DNA from: Bin87 sp965116785
Lineage (GTDB): Bacteria; Chloroflexota; Dehalococcoidia; Lucifugimonadales; UBA3495
Length of the DNA: 64,000 nucleotides
Assembly: GCA_965116785.1 (NCBI GenBank)
Contig: OZ220731.1
Coordinates: 3,472,001 to 3,536,000, forward strand
Reading direction: 5' to 3'
Position 1 is the stretch's first letter; each line of letters begins with the position of its first letter. The notes below the pieces were generated by a model that was given only the letters and a program-made list of their open reading frames with translations, was not told the origin of the DNA and searched no databases. A program made the position numbers and the translations under genes. Below are positions 1 to 8,201 of the stretch, in pieces.

Positions 1-238
1 GTTTCGTTTCTCTCGCCGGATGCGGAAACCTCGCCCGTACAGCCACCCGGGCGGCCGCCAGCTCATCGCGGGACCAAATACCATCACGCCGACTCCAGGC
101 CTGCCTGCGGCCGATGCGACCCCTGTTGCACTGAAGCAAGACAGGAGCGCAGACTCCCGACTCCCCGTGAGGAGAAACCACCCCACGATCCAGGGAGACG
201 GCCGCCGCGCCGACAACGTGGCAACCGGAACACGGCCG

Positions 239-595
239 ATGAACACTACAACCGAGGAAAACCGCAAAATGCCCGACATGAACGTCTTCACCTTACTGGC
301 ACTGCTGGCCGTCGGCGGCGCAACCACTTGGTTGGCCTACCAGAACTGGACAATCGCCAAGGACGCCAAGCTCACGGACACCAATGAAGCCCGAGTGGCC
401 GTCATCATGACGGCAGCTCTCACCGGCACCATGGCCGGAGCCGCGGTCTGGGCGTTCACGGCCAGTCAAAACCCACAGCTGGCAACGGTGACTCACGCAC
501 TCGCCAACTTGGGCATGGGCACCGTCGCCGCCGTCATGGCAACGTCCCTGACCATCATCGCGAGGCGATACACCGCCGGAAAGAACGCCCAGTGA
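239..595 (+). CDS. Small membrane protein of unknown function
   Basis: Encodes 118 residues. After a short polar N-terminus come three hydrophobic stretches (roughly residues 15-30, 47-70 and 82-104), so this is probably an integral membrane protein with a short basic tail. The open frame extends upstream to position 20, but that part is proline- and arginine-rich and looks non-coding. The ATG at 239 or the one at 269 (preceded by GAGG about 13 bases upstream) is the likely start. I do not recognise the family. The stop codon overlaps a GTG that opens a doubtful 60-codon frame. Confidence 0.5.
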   Translation: MNTTTEENRKMPDMNVFTLLALLAVGGATTWLAYQNWTIAKDAKLTDTNEARVAVIMTAALTGTMAGAAVWAFTASQNPQLATVTHALANLGMGTVAAVMATSLTIIARRYTAGKNAQ

Positions 596-774
596 CCGTC
601 CAGCCAACCCGCGAACTACGCGCCATGCGCGAAGACCGGACGACCACGACCCACGGAACGACGGTCCCCGAAATCACCGAACACCAGACGCCGAGAAGCC
701 AAGGACGCCAAGCGTCGCGCATCGACTCCCGCAACCGGCGCGAAAGAGCGTTACGCAGCGGAACACCGCCGTAG
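592..774 (+). CDS. Doubtful 60-residue basic ORF
   Basis: A GTG start overlaps the TGA of the preceding membrane-protein gene in a GTGA arrangement. The same arrangement links two better-supported genes at 18068, so translational coupling is possible. The product is Arg-, Thr- and Pro-rich with no recognisable motif. It may be chance coding in GC-rich DNA. Confidence 0.2.
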   Translation: MTVQPTRELRAMREDRTTTTHGTTVPEITEHQTPRSQGRQASRIDSRNRRERALRSGTPP

Positions 775-889
775 GACGACCTGGCACCGGGACCGCCGTG
801 CATCAGCACGGGATTTCCGATGTGAACGGCCATGATGCAATCGCCTCCTAGGGCGATAATTGCAACCACACGGCGTCCCCGTCCACCCC

Positions 890-945
890 GCGAGAAGGCG
901 TCAAGAACAAAGCTTCAACCGCGGTTTCAAACGTGCCGCGCACGT
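890..945 (+). pseudogene. Fragment resembling the 3' part of the basic-protein gene at 24979
   Basis: About 50 bases here match 25165-25220 with roughly three quarters identity. In one frame they read SFNRGFKRAA, against IFNRNFKRAT in the intact gene. No start or complete frame surrounds the match, so this is a leftover fragment rather than a gene. Confidence 0.4.
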
Positions 946-1063
946 AGAGCCCCCGTTGGGGAGGTCGCCTGCCGGTAGGTAGGCAGGTAGACAGGCACCG
1001 CCAACGAAGCCACGGTGCCCAACTTCGTTACCTGACCCACCATTTCGACCATGGCGGCACCCG

Positions 1064-1160
1064 GTGGCGCCGTTTTCGCATCATTGGAACAATTCCGCAT
1101 CAAGGCCGCCAAAACGCGCCACGGGGCCGTTTCCGGCCGAAACTGGGACCATACTGGCAC
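1064..1160 (+). repeat. Dispersed stem-loop repeat, copy 1
   Basis: Carries the family landmarks in order: GCGCCGTTTTCGC, a short spacer, AATTCCGC, AAGGCCGC, AAAACGCGCC, GGGGCCGTTTCCGGCCGAAAC, then a right flank with GGCACCGTTTG. GTTTTCGC-type and GCGAAAAC-type segments can pair, and GTTTCCGGCCGAAAC is a second small inverted repeat. It lies in a gene-free stretch. Confidence 0.7.
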
Positions 1161-1299
1161 CGTTTGACCAAGCAGCAGCGGCCCGCGCAGGGCACCTCTG
1201 TCCACGATGTGTACCTCCGCCTCTTACCTGCGGCGGCGCCAGCCGTCGCCGATAACGGGGCGGCCGATTTCGTTGACAGCCTCGCTGTCGCCTACACGA

Positions 1300-1330
1300 C
1301 GCCGCAGGGTACCGTTTTCCGTCAGTGGTG
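1300..1330 (+). repeat. Left part of a dispersed repeat copy, interrupted by the insertion sequence
   Basis: The bases before the insertion sequence contain CCGTTTTCCGTCAGTGG, matching the family core CCGTTTTCGCGTCAGTGG. The continuation, GAATTTCTGCGC, is found just after the element at about 2800-2815. The insertion therefore split a repeat copy. Confidence 0.5.
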
Positions 1331-2790
1331 CAATCTGGACTTTACGCATTTTTAGAAAAGTAAAAGGACAGGGTAAGCTGGCCTGACCCTCCTCAAAAAA
1401 GGCCAAGCGATGCTCACCCTGCCCAACGCCATTGTACCGTTACTCGTGCCCTTCGCCATGCTGTTCACTGCCCCGACCTGGCACAAGGCACAACTCCTGA
1501 TGGTGGGCGCGATCCTGTCCACGGGTCAGCGCACCGTCGCCGCGGCGCTCCGCGTCATGGGTCGCCGCGACCAGCGCGACTACGCCCGCTACCACGAGGT
1601 GCTCAATCGGGCGGTGTGGTCGCCCCGCGAGGCGGCCCGCATCCTGCTCTTGCTGCTGCTCCAGCACCTTGATCGCGGCGACGGTCCGTTGATTTTCGGC
1701 ATTGACGAGACCCTGGAACGGCGTCGCGGCGCCAAGATCAGGGCCCGAGGCGTCTACCGAGACGCGGTGCGCTCCAGCCGCCGCCAGCTGGTCAAGTCCA
1801 GTGGCCTGCGCTGGATCTCCCTGATGTGGTTGGGCAATGTCCCCTGGGCGGGACGGCATTGGGCCTTGCCGGTGCTCACCGTGTTGGCGCCTTCGTCGCG
1901 GTACTACCAACGACAAGGACGCCGGCACAAGAAGATCACCGACTGGGCTCGACAGATGGTCATACAGCTGCGCCGGTGGCTGCCCCAGCGGCCCCTGGTG
2001 CTGGTGGGCGACAACGGCTACGCCGTCCTCGATCTCCTCCACTGCTGCCAATCCCTGCGTCAGCCGGTTACTCTGATTGCCAGACTGCGCCTGGACGCCG
2101 CCCTCTATGCGCCGGCGCCACTACGGCAGCCGGGTCAGAATGGCCGACCGCCGCTGAAAGGCCCACGGCGACCGTCATTGAAAGCGCTCCTTGAGCAGGA
2201 TCACGTGGCGTGGACCGTCGCCGCCGTGGCCTGGTACGACGGCACGACCCGCATCGTGGAACTCACCTCCCAAACCGCCGTCTGGTACCGTTCGGGCAAA
2301 CCTCCCGTCACCATCCGCTGGGTGCTGATCCGCGACCCCCAGGGCTCCTTCGATCCCCAAGCCCTGCTCTGCACTGACCCAGCCGCAGACCCGACCCAGA
2401 TCCTGGAGTGGTTTGTCCTGCGCTGGCAGCTGGAGGTCACTTTCCAGGAAGTCCGCACCCACCTGGGTATGGAAACCCAGCGCCAATGGTCCGACCTGGC
2501 CATCGCTCGCACCACGCCCATCCTGCTGGGCCTTTTCTCATGGACTACCCTGGCCGCCCACTCCTTGCAGGAACATCATCCCATCACCCAGCGCACCGCC
2601 GCCTGGTATGACAAACCGTCGCCGACTTTCGTGGATGCCATCGCTCTGGTGCGACGTCACCTATGGCTGGCGTCCGAGGGTTTTCCCGGTCCGCCGGCAA
2701 CACCGACATGCAGGAACTCCCCGCCACTCTGTACCACCGAATGGTGGATTCCCTCGCCTACGCCGCTTGAAATGCGCAAAGCCCAGCTTG
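1331..2790 (+). mobile_element. Complete insertion sequence with terminal inverted repeats and 4-bp target duplication
   Basis: The left end (1331-1350) and right end (2771-2790) are 20-bp inverted repeats with three mismatches: CAATCTGGACTTTACGCATT against CAAGCTGGGCTTTGCGCATT. GGTG lies immediately outside both ends (1327-1330 and 2791-2794), a 4-bp target-site duplication. Element length is 1460 bp and it carries one transposase gene. A preserved duplication means the element has not been rearranged since it inserted, so insertion is probably fairly recent. Confidence 0.9.
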
Positions 2791-2804
2791 GGTGTTGGCA
2801 GTGA
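1410..2804 (+). CDS. DDE transposase of the insertion sequence, C-terminus frameshifted
   Basis: The frame encodes 464 residues. The DDE triad is visible: D99 in GIDET, D201 in VGDNGY and E347 in VTFQEVRTHLG. The RRRGAKIRARGVYRD and QRQWSDLAIARTTP segments are typical of a DDE superfamily (DDE_5-like, related to IS701); the exact family name is inferred. The last 40 residues look wrong. A shift of one base back near GTTTTCCC (about 2686) restores a plausible tail ending MVDSLAYAA with a TGA at 2768-2770, inside the right inverted repeat. The frame as written instead runs past the end of the element. This could be a one-base deletion, a sequencing error or, less likely, programmed frameshifting. 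The catalytic core is intact. Confidence 0.85.
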   Translation: MLTLPNAIVPLLVPFAMLFTAPTWHKAQLLMVGAILSTGQRTVAAALRVMGRRDQRDYARYHEVLNRAVWSPREAARILLLLLLQHLDRGDGPLIFGIDETLERRRGAKIRARGVYRDAVRSSRRQLVKSSGLRWISLMWLGNVPWAGRHWALPVLTVLAPSSRYYQRQGRRHKKITDWARQMVIQLRRWLPQRPLVLVGDNGYAVLDLLHCCQSLRQPVTLIARLRLDAALYAPAPLRQPGQNGRPPLKGPRRPSLKALLEQDHVAWTVAAVAWYDGTTRIVELTSQTAVWYRSGKPPVTIRWVLIRDPQGSFDPQALLCTDPAADPTQILEWFVLRWQLEVTFQEVRTHLGMETQRQWSDLAIARTTPILLGLFSWTTLAAHSLQEHHPITQRTAAWYDKPSPTFVDAIALVRRHLWLASEGFPGPPATPTCRNSPPLCTTEWWIPSPTPLEMRKAQLGCWQ

Positions 2805-2912
2805 ATTTCTGCGCACGGGCCTGAAGCTCGGTGCGGCAACGGGCGGCAAGTTTAGTTGACGCGGGACACAAGCCGCGGAATCCCAGTCGCAAAACGCCAG
2901 TTGCGAGGCACG

Positions 2913-3704
2913 ATGCCCACCAGAACGACGCTGACCATCAGGGCGACAGCGACCACGTTGACGCTGGTTGAGTTGCTCTGCCCCATCGTCGGGTGCGGCG
3001 GGGCAACGCCTCCTGCGCCCGACCCCACGGCGGCAGAACCAGCCGCAGCAGCAGAGCCAACCGCGGCGTTGGCGCCCACGCCCACCGCGGAACCGACGCA
3101 TACACCGACTACAGAGTCGGAGCAGGAACCGACCCAAAGCATCGAGATCACCGAGGCTCCTGCCATTGCCGAGGCGAGCGAACCGAACACCTTCGCCGGA
3201 GAACTGCCAGTGTTTGCCTCGGTAACTGCCCAAGAACAGGAGTGCTTCAACGCCCGGACGGGACGGTACGACATTGACCTCACCGTCCTGACCCTGGCGC
3301 AGGCTCGTTCTGACGCGACGCTCGGCAACATGATCAAGTACGCCCGCTGCCTGAGTGCCGGAAACCGGGAAGCCATGTTCATGGGCGGTGTGGTCGCCGC
3401 CGCCGCCACGCCGGAGGAACGGGAAGTGACCGGATGCGTGTTCGACGGCCTCGAACCCATCTACCTGTCCGTGAACGGAGAGCCGGAATCGCTGACCGCG
3501 GCCGTGCTGGCCGTCGTCGAAATCACGGTGTCGGTGCCGGCCTACTGCGCGCTACTGCACCTCGAGAAAGCCGACGCCATGAACCGACTGAGCGCCGTCG
3601 GCGACGAGCAACGCGAGGAAGCTCGGCAAACCGCCGCCGCCCGTGAAGCCGCCCAACGACGCCAAGTGGGTCAGACAGCGCCCGACCGCCGGTACGCCAC
3701 CTGA
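2913..3704 (+). CDS. Secreted lipoprotein with Pro/Thr-rich linker
   Basis: Encodes 263 residues. The ATG at 2913 follows GAGG at a suitable distance. An N-terminal basic and hydrophobic segment ends in the lipobox IVGC, so the mature protein should be lipid-anchored outside the membrane. Residues of about 30-80 form an Ala/Pro/Thr-rich spacer, followed by a globular domain with four cysteines (in QECF, YARC, TGCV and AYCA) that could form disulfides. The C-terminus is charged and helical. I do not recognise the domain. The frame extends upstream into the flank of the insertion sequence, but that part is not credible as signal peptide. A strong hairpin follows the gene. Confidence 0.7.
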   Translation: MPTRTTLTIRATATTLTLVELLCPIVGCGGATPPAPDPTAAEPAAAAEPTAALAPTPTAEPTHTPTTESEQEPTQSIEITEAPAIAEASEPNTFAGELPVFASVTAQEQECFNARTGRYDIDLTVLTLAQARSDATLGNMIKYARCLSAGNREAMFMGGVVAAAATPEEREVTGCVFDGLEPIYLSVNGEPESLTAAVLAVVEITVSVPAYCALLHLEKADAMNRLSAVGDEQREEARQTAAAREAAQRRQVGQTAPDRRYAT

Positions 3705-3751
3705 GCAGGCAACCTCCGCGACACCGCCGATGCCGTAACTCCCAACAAGCC

Positions 3752-3779
3752 GAACGGCCCCGAGCAATCGGGGCCGTTC
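3752..3779. terminator. Strong hairpin between convergent genes
   Basis: Perfect 12-bp stem GAACGGCCCCGA / TCGGGGCCGTTC with a GCAA tetraloop. It lies between the lipoprotein gene ending at 3704 and the minus-strand gene ending at 3801, so it probably terminates both. No long T-run follows. Confidence 0.75.
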
Positions 3780-3800
3780 ACTTCGGGAAACCAGACCGGG

Positions 3801-4019
3801 TCAACGCTTCGGCCATACCCGATATGCGAAAAAGAATGCAAAACCGGCGAGCACCACGACGGGCACTGCCCGCCAGTCCGGACCAGCCTGACCACTGGTC
3901 AAAGCCATCCAATAACCAGCCAGCACCGCCGAAAACATCAAACCAACCAAGGCATACAGCCCACTCACCATGCAATGGGCGACAAAGTACAGCCGAGCCA
4001 AGTTGATTACATCAGTCAT
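3801..4019 (-). CDS. Small two-helix membrane protein
   Basis: Encodes 72 residues with two hydrophobic helices (about 6-41 and 50-67) separated by a short polar loop, ending in a basic VWPKR tail. The start is well supported: GAGGAGGTG lies just upstream of the ATG. It converges on the lipoprotein gene and shares the intervening hairpin terminator. Function unknown. Confidence 0.7.
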   Translation of the reverse strand: MTDVINLARLYFVAHCMVSGLYALVGLMFSAVLAGYWMALTSGQAGPDWRAVPVVVLAGFAFFFAYRVWPKR

Positions 4020-4083
4020 TTCGGCACCTCCTCATCACTTGCTACCAGCATAGCAGAACGAAGCTGCCTGCTCCAACTCTCGC

Positions 4084-4569
4084 TCACGCCACAAACGTCG
4101 CCCGCTCCCCCAGCTCGTTGGTCCACACCGTCCCGACCCTCGCCACGTTCTGACCCTCGTCAACCCGCAAGTCCCCTATCGTCGCCGCCCAAACCTCGAC
4201 ACCCAGCAACCCGCCCTGGCGCCGGAACTCCTGCGCCATCCGTTGGCTCTTCGCCACCATCAGCACCGGCCCCAGGCCCCGCACCGCATTCCCACGCATC
4301 TTCGTGTACGCCCGACCTCGCGTACCCGCACGCTTCTCGTACTAGAACCACATCCAGCGACCGCCGCCCGTCGAGCCCTCAACAACGTAGATCATCCCGT
4401 CCGGCGCTATCACCTCCTCCCCGCCGCGGTAATCGCCCCCTCGCCATCCACCCGCCGTCGGACACCCCAGCGCCGCAAAGCAGCTCACCACCGCCACGGC
4501 CCCGATAACGCGACCCCGACGGCAACCCGCTCTTACGCAGCCCGAACCGTTCCGGCACGGACGGTCCAA
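4084..4569 (-). pseudogene. Lipoprotein gene interrupted by an in-frame amber codon
   Basis: One frame carries a hydrophobic stretch ending in the lipobox FAALGC. It continues through EEVIAPDGMIYVVEGSTGGG to a TAG at 4342-4344, and resumes in the same frame to 4084 with coherent sequence (VLMVAKSQRMAQEF, GVEVWAATIGDLR). The two halves look like one lipoprotein of about 140 residues with a nonsense codon in the middle. The start is uncertain: the TTG at 4569 is one option, and the frame further upstream runs through a repeat-like hairpin. It lies downstream of the 4738-5079 gene on the same strand. It could be a true pseudogene, a readthrough gene or a base-call error. Confidence 0.5.
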
Positions 4570-4607
4570 CCAGCCAACGGCCTGAATTCTTGCCCTGGAG
4601 ACTCTCC

Positions 4608-4675
4608 TGGCACGTTCCCCGCCTTCCAAGAGGAAAACGTGCCTCGGTGGCCGTTCAGGGGCTGTGCGGGCCTTA
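4608..4675 (+). repeat. Diverged dispersed repeat copy
   Basis: GAAAACGTGCCTCGGTGGCCGTT aligns with the family core GAAAACGCGCCCGGGGGCCGTT. GGCACGTT and AACGTGCC flank it as inverted arms. More diverged than the other copies. Confidence 0.4.
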
Positions 4676-4737
4676 TTTGACGCGGGCCCCTGCGAATCCA
4701 AGAAAACATCGCCACCATTCAGGACCCGCTGAGGACG

Positions 4738-5079
4738 TCACCGGACGCGGATCACCACTTGGCCCAGTTCCTCGAACACCACCGGACCGAGTGAGAAAAC
4801 TGGAGCGCCGACGGCGGTATCGTAATGGACCGCCACGTCGAGGTCGCCAGCGTCCGGCGGCAGCGCGTCCCTGATGGCCACCAGCCGGTCGATCATCTCG
4901 CCCAACGTGCCAACCTGCACGGGCTGCCGTAGCTCGGCCGTCGTCAACGCACCGTCGAGCGCCTGCATGACTGCCGCCACGCGCGCCGTCAGCTCGTCGG
5001 GTTCCAGCCCTGCTTGGCGTTCGCTCACTTTGCGAACAACCGCCTCCGGCGCCATGTCCTTCGTCAACGCTGTCGCCAT
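4738..5079 (-). CDS. Conserved-looking hypothetical protein
   Basis: Encodes 113 residues. The ATG follows GAGGTGCGCG, a usable ribosome-binding site. The N-terminal 60 residues are predicted helical and charged, with heptad-like spacing. The C-terminal part alternates hydrophobic residues (DLDVAVHYDTAVGAPVF, then VVFEELGQVVIRVR), suggesting a small beta domain. No cysteine, signal or membrane segment. It may be co-transcribed with the interrupted lipoprotein gene downstream. Family not recognised. Confidence 0.65.
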   Translation of the reverse strand: MATALTKDMAPEAVVRKVSERQAGLEPDELTARVAAVMQALDGALTTAELRQPVQVGTLGEMIDRLVAIRDALPPDAGDLDVAVHYDTAVGAPVFSLGPVVFEELGQVVIRVR

Positions 5080-5384
5080 CGCGCACCTCTATCGAGAGAG
5101 AACCTGACTGCCGGCCAATATATTCGAACCCGGCCGGGAAACCGAACGGTGCGAACGCCCCATCCCCGACATGTTCCCATACGCGGGAGACAACCTGACT
5201 GGGATGGCCCACCTCCCGGGCAACCGCGACACCAGCCCTGCATCGGACACAGCGCCCTGGCAATGTAGACATCAACGGCGCCAAGGCGTCCCCTTCTCCG
5301 CCCTGCCACCGACGGTGCACGTACCATCGCCCAACGTGACGGGTGCCATCACTAACGCTTACCAAACTGCAAGGAGCACCGCCC

Positions 5385-5945
5385 ATGGCCGGCTACAACT
5401 ACCGCCGCGGCATGAGCAACAACGCCGTCCAAGCTTACCGCCGCAACTTCAAGCCCATCAGCCGGTTCACCGCCCAAGACCTGCAGGACGCCAACGTCGA
5501 CATCTCCCTAGGCTTCGCCAGGTGGCTGGCCAAGAAAAAGTACTGGAACCCCTCTTTCTGGCACCACTCGTCCAAATACTACAACGAGGTAAACTTCTAT
5601 AACCTGAAAAACCTGCGCCGGCTGATACGCCGCCTGAGAGACCTAGGCAGATTGGAGGAACTGCGCCAGAGCTACCGCCGCCACCTCAAGGGGCACCGCG
5701 CCCACGCCAAGGGCCACCGCACTCCGGTACAAGGCAAATATGCGGTCTGGGAAAGCACCAAACGCTACCGGTACATCACCGGCTGGGTATCGTTCGAAGG
5801 AGAGCTTGACGGCAACGGCTGGATCCACCTGCCGGACGGGACGAGGAAGAAAGCCAGCTCGAAGTGGGTCAAGTACCGGAAAGTCAGACCCAATGGCAAC
5901 GCCCGTCAACGACGCAACGACGCTGAAAAACGCAATAGGACGTGA
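5385..5945 (+). CDS. Basic protein with a GMSxNAVxAY / WHHxSKYYNE motif
   Basis: Encodes 186 residues, strongly basic. The ATG at 5385 has AAGGAG nine bases upstream. The N-terminal half carries GMSNNAVQAY, ARWLAKKKYW, and FWHHSSKYYNEVNFYNL. I recall this combination from small phage- or plasmid-borne hypothetical proteins, but cannot name a function. A helical Arg-rich middle follows (about residues 70-120). The C-terminal part (KYAVWESTKRYRYITGWVSFEGELDGNGWIHL) looks like a beta-rich nucleic-acid or substrate-binding module. It stands alone on the plus strand, divergent from the gene ending at 4738. Confidence 0.65.
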   Translation: MAGYNYRRGMSNNAVQAYRRNFKPISRFTAQDLQDANVDISLGFARWLAKKKYWNPSFWHHSSKYYNEVNFYNLKNLRRLIRRLRDLGRLEELRQSYRRHLKGHRAHAKGHRTPVQGKYAVWESTKRYRYITGWVSFEGELDGNGWIHLPDGTRKKASSKWVKYRKVRPNGNARQRRNDAEKRNRT

Positions 5946-6497
5946 GACAACTGCCTACGGACCGTCCAGCTCGCGACGCCGTACGTTCCTCGCGCAACCT
6001 GCCAAGGCTCGTTCCAAGCCGACGCGACGGTGCACGAAGTGACCGATACGGCTTCACCACAGGCCATACCGACGGTAGCAGCGGCATCCGGTTGCTGAGA
6101 GAATTGCATATCTCGGGTCGTGGCTCGATCATCGATGGGTTCGTAGTCTGAGCAACGATGGGCGTACCTACTTGTGGAAGTTGAGGTCTGGTTGAACTTG
6201 GCCAGGAGCCCATGGAGAGTTTTGGCCCAGGCCAACTGGGGTCAGTGTTCGTGCTGGTCCACAGTCGGGGATTTGGCTTTGTCGGCTCTGCGGTTCGGCT
6301 CTTAGACGGACTATGTACACTTTCGCGATTAAGGTTGAGCACTGATGGATTGAACACCAACGGCGGATGGACTTTTCGACGGTCGGAGTCTAATCTCGGC
6401 AACTGCATAATCTGGAGCGTTGCAAGAAAACGGTTCGTCTGTTGCGCCGCTCCAGCAATTCCCTAAAAAAGTTGAGACGGGACTGAAGGAGGTCGGT
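5946..6497. other. Gene-free stretch
   Basis: About 550 bases with no convincing coding frame, repeat copy or terminator. Composition is less GC-rich than the flanks. It probably holds the promoter for the DUF429 gene, but I could not fix promoter boxes. Confidence 0.4.
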
Positions 6498-7343
6498 ATG
6501 ACGGCGGTTTTGGGCATCGACGCGGCTTGGGTTGCAAAGAACTCCAGTGGAGTGGCGCTGATTCGCCGAGATGAGGCAGGTAAGTGGGAGTACGTTGCTG
6601 CTGCCCCCAGCTGTAAATCCTTTATCGAATTGCTCGAAGGTCATACAGTCAACTGGTCAAAAGTGCCTGCCGGTGGGCGAATTGGGCCGAATGATTTGTT
6701 GAAAGTCATCGCAAAACGCCGGCCGGACATGGATGTGAAAGTCATACCAGTAGATATTCCTGTGGGGAAACAACCGGTTATCGGAAAGCGACCCTGTGAT
6801 GTTGCCATGTCGAAGGCGTTCAGGTCTAAGTGGGCTGGACCCTATTACCCTAGAAAGGACTGGCCCGGCGCGGTGTCTCACAACCTGATGGCGGACCTGA
6901 AATCGGAGGGTTACCCGCTCGCTACGTGTTGCGAATGCGAAGATGGTCGCGGGGTTCAGGGCAAGAGGACGATTGAAGTATATCCGCATCCGGCGATTGT
7001 GCGACTGTTGGACCTCGAGGTCAGGCTCGAGTACAAAGTTGACAAATCCAGGAAATATTGGCCTGACCTGAGTCTGGCTGAACGCAGAAATCGGCTGTCT
7101 GCGAACTTCCGCAAGCTGCACGGAGGGCTCTCAAAGGAAATAAACGGGCTCCCGGATTCGTTGATACCTGATGACGCATTCCTGAGTGGGAAACGGTCTC
7201 TCAAATGTTTTGAAGACACCCTGGACTCGCTGGTCTGCGCGTGGGTTGGCGCCTGTTATCTGGACGGCGACGCCGAGTGCTACGGCGATGCGGATGCCGC
7301 GATTTGGGTGCCCAACAGGTTGCCACGAGTATGTGAGAGATGA
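6498..7343 (+). CDS. DUF429 family protein, predicted RNase H-like nuclease
   Basis: Encodes 281 residues. The ATG at 6498 is chosen because AAGGAGG lies just upstream; the frame before it is unsupported. DUF429 landmarks are present: VLGIDAAW at the N-terminus (first acidic residue of an RNase H-like fold), IPVDIPVG near residue 97, a CDVAMSKAFRSKW segment, IEVYPHPAIVRLL, and near the end a DTLDSLVCAWVGACYLDG helix with two further acids. DUF429 proteins are predicted nucleases of the RuvC/RNase H superfamily; the cellular substrate is unknown. The gene is less GC-rich than its neighbours and stands alone, consistent with transfer. Confidence 0.85.
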   Translation: MTAVLGIDAAWVAKNSSGVALIRRDEAGKWEYVAAAPSCKSFIELLEGHTVNWSKVPAGGRIGPNDLLKVIAKRRPDMDVKVIPVDIPVGKQPVIGKRPCDVAMSKAFRSKWAGPYYPRKDWPGAVSHNLMADLKSEGYPLATCCECEDGRGVQGKRTIEVYPHPAIVRLLDLEVRLEYKVDKSRKYWPDLSLAERRNRLSANFRKLHGGLSKEINGLPDSLIPDDAFLSGKRSLKCFEDTLDSLVCAWVGACYLDGDAECYGDADAAIWVPNRLPRVCER

Positions 7344-7527
7344 ACCATTCGACTGCCGAGGTCAATACCCGCGGTTGGAAAACCTGCTTGCGGTTGGCCA
7401 GCAATGCAGTGTTGCCGGCTTGAACGTCCTCGAAACGCGACAGTGTAGCCTAACTGCATGATAAAACTTCAGAGTGGGCCGTCTGGGATGATGTGAGGGC
7501 CGTCTCTTCAGGCGTGGTGGGTGTGCG

Positions 7528-8070
7528 TTGGCTCACCTTTTGTCCGTTGTCGGTCGTGTGGGACAGGGTGCCGGAGCGTGTACGTCGTCGAGGCATCCAG
7601 CGACTTTTGGAACTTGGTTGGACCGTGCCTGGTCAAGTTTCATCATGTGCGGTGTGCACCGCGTGGGGACGTCGCCGTGGTACATCACTGTCGCCGATGG
7701 GACGATTGAAGGCCCACTTACGTTGGCGCCGCAGGAAGAGCCCCTCTCGGAAACCGAATACTTGCCGAAAGAGGGATTCTTCCTGGAAGCACCGACTCCC
7801 GTCAGTGAGTCCGACATCCAGCAGGCGGTGAAGCGCGGCAACGTCGTCGCGCTCACCGGACAAGTTGAACTTGCCAACCGCAGCAAAGGTGAATGGGTAC
7901 TGCTCACCGACAGCGGCATGAAAACCGGCACGACCGCCCCAGGTGGTCCCAGCCTAGACGGGCTGCAGGTCGGCAAGCGTTACCGCTTCCACTGTGCGGA
8001 AGTTACGGAGCCAGACCCGCTTTGGCGAAACCAAAAGGTTCTATACCTGCAAAGGATAGAGACTGCCTGA
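7528..8070 (+). CDS. Hypothetical protein, start uncertain
   Basis: The frame encodes 180 residues from a TTG. The first 39 look unlike protein; a start at the ATG at 7645 (141 residues) is more credible. The rest reads WYITVADGTIEGPLTLAP, then a proline-rich linker, then a compact beta-rich C-terminal part (VVALTGQVELANRSKGEWVL; GLQVGKRYRFHCAEV). It lacks signal peptide and membrane segments. Family not recognised. It converges on the minus-strand TPR locus. Confidence 0.45.
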   Translation: MAHLLSVVGRVGQGAGACTSSRHPATFGTWLDRAWSSFIMCGVHRVGTSPWYITVADGTIEGPLTLAPQEEPLSETEYLPKEGFFLEAPTPVSESDIQQAVKRGNVVALTGQVELANRSKGEWVLLTDSGMKTGTTAPGGPSLDGLQVGKRYRFHCAEVTEPDPLWRNQKVLYLQRIETA

Positions 8071-8074
8071 GCTG

Positions 8075-8182
8075 CTAAAGCCGCCTGCAAATGGCCAAAA
8101 GCACCCCGGACGCCAGTGCTAGCAACATCCAGAACTCAAACCGCAACCCAATCGAAGCGACGCGCGTCTGTTGCAAGAGCAT
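8075..8182 (-). CDS. 35-residue single-span membrane protein
   Basis: The ATG at 8182 follows GGAG six bases upstream and sits just after the restored stop of the TPR gene (8202). The product has a basic N-terminus (MLLQQTRVASIGLRF), one hydrophobic helix (EFWMLLALASGVLLAI) and a CRRL tail. Very small, so coding status is tentative; the position suggests coupling to the TPR gene. Confidence 0.4.
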   Translation of the reverse strand: MLLQQTRVASIGLRFEFWMLLALASGVLLAICRRL

Positions 8183-8201
8183 CGCGAACTCCGCTTCTCG
8201 C

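Noticed and set aside
5100..5160. TTCGAA-containing segment looking like a tRNA T-loop
   Set aside because: No acceptor, D or anticodon arms could be folded around it on either strand.
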